A stretch of 64,000 bases of DNA from Paraphysomonas bandaiensis (taxonomy: Eukaryota; Chrysophyceae). Location of the stretch: NCBI GenBank assembly GCA_965644295.1, contig CBFFRP010000373.1, positions 275,522 to 339,521 on the forward strand, in the 5' to 3' direction. The notes beneath the pieces are model-generated. The model saw only the letters and a program-made list of their open reading frames with translations. It did no database searches and was not told the DNA's origin. Positions 1 to 8,672 of the stretch are shown in pieces (positions within the stretch are counted from its first letter, which is position 1; every line of letters begins with the position of its first letter). The position numbers were made by a program, and so were the translations under genes.

Positions 1-2807
1 CATTTCAACAATAACTGAACAACCTCTGCTGTAATATTCGAACCTGGGTCTGAAATTAACACTTCCGATATTCCGTACGTCACGAAATAAGAAAACAACG
101 CTCGCGCTACTCCAACCGCCGTGTAATCAGTTGCTGGATACAGACCAACCAAACGCGATGGCAATTGCTTTACAACATGGATACAACAATGCCCTTTCTT
201 GTCAGGAGGAGACACAGAGAGTGTGTCAAATCCTACGTAATGTCTACAATGCTCGGAGTCTAAAGCTCTGATAGGTGCCTGCAAGGAAGCACTCATTCCC
301 GCATTAAATTTCTGACAAATGGGACACCGATCTATGAAATCTTGTATCACCTCTGTGGTTAACTTGTGACCTGGAAATACCTTACTCAGCTTTAACCATG
401 TTCGTTTAACTCCATGGTGACCTATCCGACCATTGTGTACTAAGTCGAACGCCTCTTTGGGTGAACTAGGTTTTATACCTTGAGCCGCTAGTTCATCTAA
501 AGCTGCAAGTATCTCAGCTGGAAACGCTGCATAACAAGCTACATCGTCGGTTTCTGAACTCCATTCCCCTACTTGGTTAAGCTCAATAAGCTGATCATCT
601 GGTAGTAAGTCCGTATTTTCAAACATAACTACTTCACCACATGCGACACTTTCTTCTGGAAAACATTCCATACAAACAGACAATAACATAACATGAGCCA
701 CAGCCGATTCCTGATCCTTACGAGATAACCAATCAGCAAATCTATTTAACTTTCCCTTGAAGTGAAGCAAGTCGAAATTGAAATTCTGTATAAACATCCG
801 CATGCGTACTATTCTGTCAACAACCGAAACTTCCATCCATTTAAGATTGGCGTGATCCGTCATGATCGTGAACTTTTTACCTCTCAAATAATACGACAAG
901 GCATATACACAAAAGAATATTCCAAAACACTCCTTGTCAATAGTGGACCACTTCAATGTTGGTTCCGAAAATTTCTTCGACACCATTGCAATTACTTGAT
1001 AGAATTCTTGACCATTGGCATCAATGAAAATTTGTAATAACACACCTCCACATGCATAAAACGAAGCATCTGTCATCAAGATCCATCTTAAAGAATAGTC
1101 GGGATGATACAGAGTAAGAGATTTTAGAATCGCCTCTTTAAATCTACTAAATTCCTCCCTGTAATTTACTTTCCAACAATTCTCATTCCAGTCAAAATTC
1201 TTCTTCGTCATGTCATGTAACTTATGAGTAAGGTCACTATATAACGGAATAAAAGGTTTAAAATATATTGCCGCTCCAAGAAATCTCTGCATTTGTTTTG
1301 TCTTGTTTTTCCCTTCTGGAAATTCAATTGCAGTTACTGATAATTTTCGGGCCTCAGTTAATTGGTAAGTGTTGTCCTTGCAAAGATAGCCAAAAAATTC
1401 CACTGATGAATAGCCAAATTTGCTTTTCGACAATTTCAACACGACATTATAATAAGTACATTTTTTAATGACCTTCTTGAATTTCTCAATAGCATCCTGA
1501 TAATCATACGCTAACACCAGTAAGTTGTCAAATATCACCACCATCCACTCTGAGAATTCGTTGAAAATATCAGACACTACATGCATCAAAACTCCACTTG
1601 CCGGAGAAACTCCCTCTGGCATAAACTTTGGTTCGAACTGACCCCATGGAGTTTGAACTGACAACAGTGCTGAAACTGATTCATGAAGTCTAATACCATG
1701 GAAAGCATTACATATGTCTAAATCAATAAACACCTTATACCCAGCTGCTTTATGTAATTCTTTTATAACATCTGGTATGGGATAATGCGGACTTTCAATT
1801 TCTAAATTAACACGCCTGTAATCACCACATATTCGAATAAAAGGTTTCGTAGCCTTGGGTGCTACTACTATTGGTGATGCATAAGGACTCGTACTGGGAC
1901 GATAAAAGTATCCACACATCCTATTGAACTCCTCCTTAGTACGTTCATATAACATAGGTGGTATCCTTCTCATATTCTTTGGTTTAATTCTATCAGGAAT
2001 AGTACTTTTCACCTTTAATTTTAACTCAGGAACATGCTGAATTCCAGTCCACTCTCTAGGAACAAAGACGTCAACTGCATCCTCTCTCAAAACTCTTAAT
2101 ATATCAGTTTGTTGAGCGAAATCAGGATGTACTTTTGATTCTAGTTCACTAAAATATTTCTCCCTAGCCTCATCCACTGACTGTTCCAAAAAAGTCACTA
2201 AACTTCCAAAACTACATGGTTCGGGAATCATATCATCTTCCTCTGACTGTTCCGGAATTGGATTTTCCCAAGGATCACACACTGGTCCTGACGACATATA
2301 TCTCCTAAGTTCGTCAATGTCTTCACCAATATTGGCAAGAACTTCTATCTCATTTAAATTAACTGATTGCCCCGCACTCAGTGATGCTTTCTTAATCATA
2401 TTCATAAATAACTCGGAAAAATGCTCACAGATTGCCGGTAATCCTATAATAATATCCTTTGCCAAACCGTCCAAAACATACAGTGAAAGTTGTGCTTTGT
2501 AGGTCTTACCCTCATCTTCAAAAGCAATTGTAACAGGAATATATCCTTTAAGTTCAATCTGATGTCCGTCTGCTACTTTAACCCTCAACTTTTTATGTAC
2601 CATATCTTTTAACAATTTGTCCCCACACTTCTTAACAAAATTTGATGAAATAAAATTATCCGAAGATGATCCGGAATCAAATAAAACCATTTCCACATTA
2701 ATCTTATCACCACAATTATTTATTATCATTCCTTGCCTATGTACGGCATTGCGAAATCTGCTGGAAGTATCATTGTAATCTCGCATAGCCGCTATCAGTG
2801 ATTGTGC
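1..2807 (-). CDS. pol: Ty3/gypsy Pol polyprotein, partial (protease-RT-RNase H-integrase)
   Basis: The minus strand is open from just after the gag stop to the left edge, about 935 codons, so the polyprotein is cut by the window. In order it shows an aspartic protease (LFDSGSSSDNF, near 2680), a reverse transcriptase (about 2050-1280; FIRICGDYRRVN; motif A with FIDLDICNAF), RNase H (MTDASFYACGG near 1070, TDHANLKWM near 870), an integrase H-H-C-C zinc finger (about 450-320) and the start of the integrase core (VGFDTL near 215, SDPGSN near 40). The RT catalytic box reads IFDNLLVL instead of Y-x-D-D, so its second aspartate is asparagine. The frame is the same as gag, separated by one TGA, so Pol is probably made by readthrough. 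The long open frame suggests a young copy. The catalytic glutamate of the integrase lies outside the window. Confidence 0.9.
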
Positions 2808-4382
2808 TCAAAGGTCATCCAAAGGATTGTCATCCCCTTGTTGAACCTCTTCAACATCAGGTTGATCTCTGGTAAGAATACGTACATCACCAGGACGCTT
2901 TCTATCCCCAGGATATCTTTTCAATTGAGCTGGAGAATTACTGTATCGACGTTGAGGTGGTGCATTAATACTTGGTTTGGGCATTACTGTTAACCCCACT
3001 CTTTCAGTCATCTTCTTAAGAGCTTCAGTCAAAACAGCTTTATCATGTGAAAATTTACATGACTTATCTTTGCACCCACCATCTTGCGTCAATTCTCTAA
3101 AACATGGGGAAGATTTCAATACCTCAGCCGCATACAAATCTTCTTCATGTTTCAGCACGTTTTGCTCCTCATCACTCACAGATTCTGAGTCAGAAACTTG
3201 TTGCTCAATTTGGTGTAGTCGCTTATCTACAGCAGACGATTTTGTTCGAAAATTAAAACGACTTTTGAATTGATTATATTTTAACGACAAATCCCTAGTA
3301 ATCTTCAACTGCTTAAAGAATTCTTTCAGAAAAGCTTTTACTGAAGGGAAATTTTCCGACCTCATAAGTCTCTTAGTAGTATCTCTCATACACGCAGGAA
3401 TAAGACTCATCCACTGTTCCAACGAACCACCTCTCTTAGTCGTTACTAAAGGTATACTCTCATCAAGTTTGTTCATCTTAGCAGCCTCCTCCAAGAAATC
3501 ATACCGCTGATTGAACTTCGTTTCCAAAATACAAAGATCCTCATCGACACGACGAAAATCCTCCAACTTGTCCATTGTTACTCTGTACGGCAAACACGAC
3601 TCAAGCAACATCGAATTAAAATCCATCATATCCAAAGGTCTGAACTGATACTTCGCTGCCTCAATAACTCGCGTTACACTTGCATCTATGCATTCCAAAG
3701 GTTCAGTATAATCATCAGGATATAATTCCATCAACGTAAACCTAATCATTTCCTTAGCCCTGCCTTCCAACAATGTAAACACAGAAGGAATTGGTCCATT
3801 ATCACGACATTTCTCAAACTCAGCAATTCGTTCCAAGAAAACCAAAAACCCATCCAAAGTAATTTCCGACAACCTTATCTCCAAGTATGAATCGTCTTCT
3901 TTGGTCAACGTAACTTTAGCCTTCGGTTGACGATCGATTTCACGAAGTGCTTCCTGAATAGTCTGACGTTTAGGTCTGACAGGTGGTCGCTCCTCTTCAC
4001 TCCTGAGAGCTTGAGTAGCATTCAATACACCCTCACGCACAGCATTCTCTATACGCGTATGCAACAACTCAGGGTCAATATACTGCTGCTCACGTCGCTC
4101 AATAGTTGCGGCTACAGGCTGTTCACCATTCCCATGACCATCTGATTTAGACTCTTCAAACGGTATCTCCGAAAGCTGATCAGCTTGTATAATTTCTGAA
4201 TTAGCTCTCGATGACCTTCCAGATCTCCTCTGATTGATCTCCTCAAGACTCCGTTGAACATGCTCATTGAACGCCTGTTGCTGATGAAAACGCTGCTCCA
4301 TATACTCACGTTGCTCACGCATATACTGCATCAAGTCTTCCAGAGTAAGCTCTGTCTTCGCATCTCCTTCTGCAGGCTCCAT
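2808..4382 (-). CDS. gag: Ty3/gypsy Gag with CCCH-type zinc finger
   Basis: A 524-residue protein directly upstream of Pol and downstream of an LTR. The N-terminal about 70 residues are Gln/Glu-rich and probably coiled coil. The middle (about residues 155-390) is a helical capsid-like region. Near residues 415-440 is a zinc finger with spacing C-x9-C-x4-C-x3-H, which is a CCCH pattern and not the usual CCHC knuckle of retroelement Gag. The C-terminal 80 residues are basic and then acidic. The ATG at 4382 is the first in the frame after the LTR. The gene ends at TGA (2810-2808); the next codon continues in frame into Pol. Identification rests on position and the Pol that follows; the capsid fold itself was not recognised residue by residue. 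Confidence 0.85.
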   Translation of the reverse strand: MEPAEGDAKTELTLEDLMQYMREQREYMEQRFHQQQAFNEHVQRSLEEINQRRSGRSSRANSEIIQADQLSEIPFEESKSDGHGNGEQPVAATIERREQQYIDPELLHTRIENAVREGVLNATQALRSEEERPPVRPKRQTIQEALREIDRQPKAKVTLTKEDDSYLEIRLSEITLDGFLVFLERIAEFEKCRDNGPIPSVFTLLEGRAKEMIRFTLMELYPDDYTEPLECIDASVTRVIEAAKYQFRPLDMMDFNSMLLESCLPYRVTMDKLEDFRRVDEDLCILETKFNQRYDFLEEAAKMNKLDESIPLVTTKRGGSLEQWMSLIPACMRDTTKRLMRSENFPSVKAFLKEFFKQLKITRDLSLKYNQFKSRFNFRTKSSAVDKRLHQIEQQVSDSESVSDEEQNVLKHEEDLYAAEVLKSSPCFRELTQDGGCKDKSCKFSHDKAVLTEALKKMTERVGLTVMPKPSINAPPQRRYSNSPAQLKRYPGDRKRPGDVRILTRDQPDVEEVQQGDDNPLDDL

Positions 4383-4439
4383 GACTCTTAGAACAGTTCA
4401 AAGGGCTCAATAACAGAATGAATGTTCTTATCAACTAGT

Positions 4440-4909
4440 AATATTACTGTAGTTGTTCTTAAGAACAACGTATGCTCAAGCAAAAACAACACTGATCTAC
4501 AACGTTTTAAAAAGATTTTAAGTGCACGCCAGCGGGCTGCTACACTGTTGAACTCACCAGCGGGTGATGTTCCTCAACTCAGACGCAAACCGCGAAAGAA
4601 TTTAAATAAATCGTTATTTAAAACGTGTAATAGAAAAGTGAGTAACACTGCTATACAACTCTACAGTAACACACACATACAACATCATGTTCAGCATTTC
4701 ACTTCAGCACACAACACACCAGATCAGAAGTATTTTATCCGGTACGTATCTACAGCTTCAACACTCCGTGTATACACTGAAAGAGTAGAAACTGAAAAGT
4801 GTAACTGAAACTGAAAATACAAAAACACTCTGTACGTGTTAGAGAGTACAACAGAAGAGTAACATATCATACTACTACCAACGCAGAAAATAACCAGTAC
4901 TGCGTTACA
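4440..4909 (-). repeat. 5' LTR of the gypsy element
   Basis: This block lies directly upstream of gag and is an inverted, roughly 85% similar copy of the solo LTR at 5311-5765. On the minus strand it starts TGTAACGCAGTACTGG at 4909. The inner boundary near 4440 is approximate because the two copies diverge there, and no convincing primer-binding site was found between it and the gag ATG. The 3' LTR must lie left of the window. Confidence 0.8.
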
Positions 4910-5310
4910 AAAGATCGTTTATACTCTACAGAACGATCACCCAATTGAGCCTGCAGCAGGAGAAAACTCAGATGACGAGGACTACCAGTATCGACTCGAA
5001 CAGTATCAGGATGCGAAACGATATTATGATGAAGGTAATAACTACCTATGGTCAGTCATTTCAAGCTCTATCATTGGTCAGAATGAAGAGGCTGAAGGGA
5101 TTTTGGAGAACGTCCCCGATGGAGACGGTAAAACCGCCTGGACGGACTTGCTCAACCACTTCAAAGAAAAAACGACTAACGATGTAATCACCGATCTGAT
5201 TGGCCAGTTTCAGAGCATAAAAATCAAAAAAGGTCAGTCGATAATCAACTTTCTTGACGCTGTCGAAAAGCTCCGAAACAAGCTGATTAATTATGGTCAT
5301 CGGATAAGTG
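4910..5310 (+). pseudogene. Copia A gag fragment 1
   Basis: This stretch matches the gag region of copia B (52.4-52.8 kb, minus strand) at about 85% by eye, including the shared words NNYLWSVIS, EGILENVPDGDGKT and NYGHRI. It begins abruptly at the gypsy LTR edge and ends at the target duplication of the solo LTR. The 5' LTR and gag N-terminus of copia A must lie beyond the gypsy element, left of the window. Confidence 0.85.
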
Positions 5311-5765
5311 TGTCACGCAGTACTGGTTACTTATACTGCGTTATTAGTAGTATGATATGTTACTCTTCTGTTGTACTCTCTAACACGTACAGAGTGTTTT
5401 AGTATTTTCAGTTTTCAGTTTTATTTTCAGTTTCTACTCTCAGAGTGTTGAAGCTGTACATACATACCGGATGAAATACTTTTAATCGGGTGTGTTGTGT
5501 GTTGAAGTGAAATGCTGAACATGATGTATGTGTATGTGTGTGTTACACTGTAGAGAGGTATAGCTGTGTTACTCATTCTTTTCTATATAACGTTTTAATA
5601 ACGATTCAATTAAGCTCATTCGCGGTTTGCGTGTGTGTGGAGGAGTTCTACCCGCTGGTAGACTTAACAGTGTAGCAGCCCGCTGGCGTGCACTCTAAAT
5701 CTGTTAAAACGTTTTTAGAGAGAGCTTTCTGTCATTCACGTGTTTCTAGTTCTCAGAAACATCAC
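5311..5765 (+). repeat. Solo LTR of the same gypsy family
   Basis: A 455 bp sequence starting TGTCACGCAGTACTGG, matching the gypsy 5' LTR in inverted orientation. It is flanked by AAGTG on both sides (5306-5310 and 5766-5770), a 5 bp target duplication (4 bp, AGTG, if the LTR is read as ending in CA). The undisturbed site in copia B reads straight through here, which confirms both ends. No internal region remains, so this is a recombination-derived solo LTR that breaks copia A gag. Confidence 0.88.
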
Positions 5766-6236
5766 AAGTGACCAAGATCTTATATCACGCATTCGACAAG
5801 GCCTGGTATCCAAAGAAAATATGACGTATCGTGAACTGGCGATCAACCTGCAGATGCACCCTATCGATGACTACAAAACACTCATACGCAGACTACGCGG
5901 ATTAGGAAGCTCGTCTGTTGGAATGCTCTTGTCAAGCAACGAAGAATCAAAAACCGACAGTATTCAGCTTGCAGCTTCAAAACCCCCATTTTCCCGAAAT
6001 AAAGTGAATTCTAAACGCAAAAAGGGGACATCTTTCAGAAACCGTTCCAATAAACCGAAACATGACAAGAGAGCTGACAAAGACATTAAGTGCTTCCGAT
6101 GCGATGGAAAAGGACACATCGCTTCAGAATGCAAACACTCCTGGGAAAGGATCCAACAAATGAAGAGTTCCTCCGGAAACAAATCAACCAGTAGGAAATT
6201 CAAAAAAGTTAGATTCCAGATCCACCAGAGCACTGA
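5766..6236 (+). pseudogene. Copia A gag fragment 2, with CCHC knuckle
   Basis: Continues copia A gag after the solo LTR. It contains the conserved ELAINLQMHPIDDYK stretch and one zinc knuckle, CFRCDGKGHIASEC (about 6091-6132), followed by a basic tail. It matches copia B at 52.30-51.95 kb. It ends at TGA (6234-6236), one side of the candidate target duplication of the large DNA transposon; the copia sequence resumes at 11804. Confidence 0.87.
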
Positions 6237-8075
6237 AAGCTGTTTTCTAGAACTCAATGGTGCCTCCTCTTCACAACTGCTGCTGGAGTGCCCATCATCA
6301 ATGCATACAGGCAACTCCTCAGAGCTCTCCATCTCTTTCATCCGACGACTCTTTCTTAAAGTAGACTTAGAATTAGTCAGGTCATGCACTACAGAAGCTG
6401 AAACTTGATATTTTTTTCCAGGACTAGGAACGTCGGTAGCAGCAACAGCAGTAGCTGGAAGCTTACTTGCTTTGTCCCGCTTTAGTGTCTCAATTTCCCG
6501 CTTCATAGACTGCACCAGATTCCTCATTTCATCAATCTGGGCTTGCTTATCCTCCTCTTCTTCCTCCTCCTCTTCTTCCTCCTCCTCTTCTTCTTCCTCC
6601 TCCTCTTCCTCCTCTTCCCCCTCCTCCTCCTTATTAGCTTTCATAATACTGGCGTATCTGGACTTGCACTGGCGCCGATTAGCTTTACCAAACTTCTTTT
6701 CAACATCTACCCAAGATATCCCCCCTCCACGAGCTGAACCGGTATATCTCTTTACTAGAACAATAAGTCTTTTATCGAGCTCATCGGTCCAGAGAACACA
6801 AGCAGCTCTCTTAGTAGCAGTCCCTGTAGATGCTTTCTTGTTGCCAGCACTTCGTGGATTAGGAGTTATCGGCGGAGAAGAAATAGTAGATACATCGCAC
6901 TCACTGTCCGCCTTCTCATTGTCTACGGCATTCATCGCGGTCTGCGATGCTCGTATAGCAATTCTCGTAGACCGAAGTGCCCCAGTCTCATCAGACACAC
7001 GACCGCCCGCGGCAACACCAGACAAGTCGACCACACTGGCTGCTCGCTTTGCTTTCTCTTCGAGATTTCCTCGTCGATCGCGGGCTTTCTGTGGATTTTT
7101 ACAATTCAAAGAAAGTCCACGACTAGGATTGTACTCCCAGCGATTGACTTGTATGTACTGCTGATACTGTTGAGATACGAAGTCTTCGTCGAGCTTGAAG
7201 TTGTCCTCTAAAAAGCTCTCCAAGCAATGTTTCTGTAGCCACTTCAACCCATGACGGATAAGATGAAACGAATTCGTGTCTACATCAAATAGTTGAATGT
7301 CTACCCTGGGTCGGTTGCAACGCGTGTGCCAGATCTCCCACAGTACCAGACGATGTGACAAGTTAATGTCTGTCTCAGCATCAGTACTTAATTCCGTATC
7401 ACCATCAGGAAGAGTGCGCTTTAGGGTACAGTGACAGATCCAACCCACATTGCTCCTTCGGTCTACCACTGCATGCGCATGGCTGTATCCATAGAGAAGT
7501 TTAGTAGGGTTCGGAAACAACTCAAAATATTTCTTCCTGTTTCCGGTGATATTGTCCTGATGGTTGACCACGGGCACAAAAACTTGTTCAACTCCATTGA
7601 CTTCGATGTCTAAACGAGCTCCCGCTTCCTTTGGAAATGGTGTGTCCAAAACATTACTTAGTATAGCACCCACTGTGTGCCCAATTCTGTGTCCACTATC
7701 CAGCAGCTGCTCACCGCTGTTCTCCTCCTCTTCTTCGTTTTCACTCCACACCTCTTCCTCCTCGGTACCAGCAGAATGCAAAGCAACCGGCTGTGTATGG
7801 TCTTGAAAATTAATGGAAGGAGTGGGAGAGCAGGGGGGATTGTAAGCCACATCTTCTTCTGGACCTGCAGGAGGTGTATGCTCAGGTCTCATACATTGCG
7901 CGCAGAGCTGGGCATAGCGATAGTCTGATCCATATTGGTCTTGTGGAAACTCTTTACCACAACCGCCAACTCCACTACAAACTACCATCGTGACTGAGGG
8001 AGTAGTCAAAGGATCAGCTGCGTCGTCAGATCGGTCCTCATCATCTGATATACACGCAAATCCCATTAAATACAA
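6237..8075 (-). CDS. Myb/SANT-like DNA-binding protein of the DNA transposon (3' truncated)
   Basis: Starts at ATG 8075 and stays open to the left end of the transposon; the frame then runs about 90 codons into antisense copia sequence, stopping at 5964, so the true C-terminus is lost. Visible parts: an acidic N-terminus; a Cys cluster resembling a zinc ribbon (CSGVGGCGKEF and LCAQCMRP, about residues 34-63); a central domain of unknown type (about 130-320); a Myb/SANT-like helix-turn-helix around WTDELDKRL, ISWVDVEKKFGKANRRQ and CKSRYASIMKAN (about 430-480); a run of about 25 glutamates from a TCC-type microsatellite (6548-6632); and a coiled coil. It is divergent from the transposase and probably helps recognise the transposon ends, by analogy with the Myb-like protein of Harbinger elements. 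That role is inferred. Confidence 0.75.
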
Positions 8076-8520
8076 TTAAGCGTGAGTTTTTGACAGGTAA
8101 CACCTGACAAATCACTGTAATGGGTGGTATCTTGGAGCAGCTGCTGGAATTGTTCTGCCTGTTTGTCATTGCTGGACTCAATCATAACCACAGTTGGGTT
8201 TACTTTTGCACACAACAGTTGTATGTTAACAATATTTCAAATTACAGTGACATTGATGACATTGCTCACAGGATGCGTGTTTTTGCTCGTTGGAATGCAC
8301 CTATCAAAAAAACATATGCAATCTCCTGCAGAAATTCAAAATACCGAGTGTGGGTGTATGTGGGTATCATCATGGATGACCATCGTATACCAATGTATGT
8401 ATATATAATAACAATGACAACTCCACAACAATATAGCATTGCCATTACATTACTGGCATGCTTTATGCATCTATTCCTACCTCATGTCGATAGTGTATTC
8501 TAGCAGCAGTTCGACAGCAG
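8076..8520. promoter_or_regulatory. Divergent promoter region of the DNA transposon
   Basis: About 450-550 bp between the start of the leftward Myb-like gene and the first likely coding sequence of the transposase. No recognisable protein lies here. A bidirectional promoter is inferred from the head-to-head arrangement. A possible first transposase exon ends at 8538 (CGACAAG before GTTAGT), which would splice to the acceptor CACAG just before 8674. Confidence 0.4.
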
Positions 8521-8672
8521 ATGTCTTTCCTCGACAAGGTTAGTTTGCTGGTACTGTGTATTCATCTGTGTGTTCATGCATTACCAACCCACATTCTATG
8601 TGTGCATGTGTCTGATCAACACTGTGCTCATTGATGTAAGTTGAATGATACGTGTGAGTCGCTGGGGGCACA

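Noticed and set aside
5964-6236. Last about 90 codons of the Myb-like frame
   Set aside because: They lie in copia gag read antisense, beyond the transposon edge, so they are not part of the original protein.
6472-7164. Plus-strand serine-run frame opposite the Myb-like gene
   Set aside because: It is the antisense of the poly-glutamate microsatellite and the Myb-like coding sequence.
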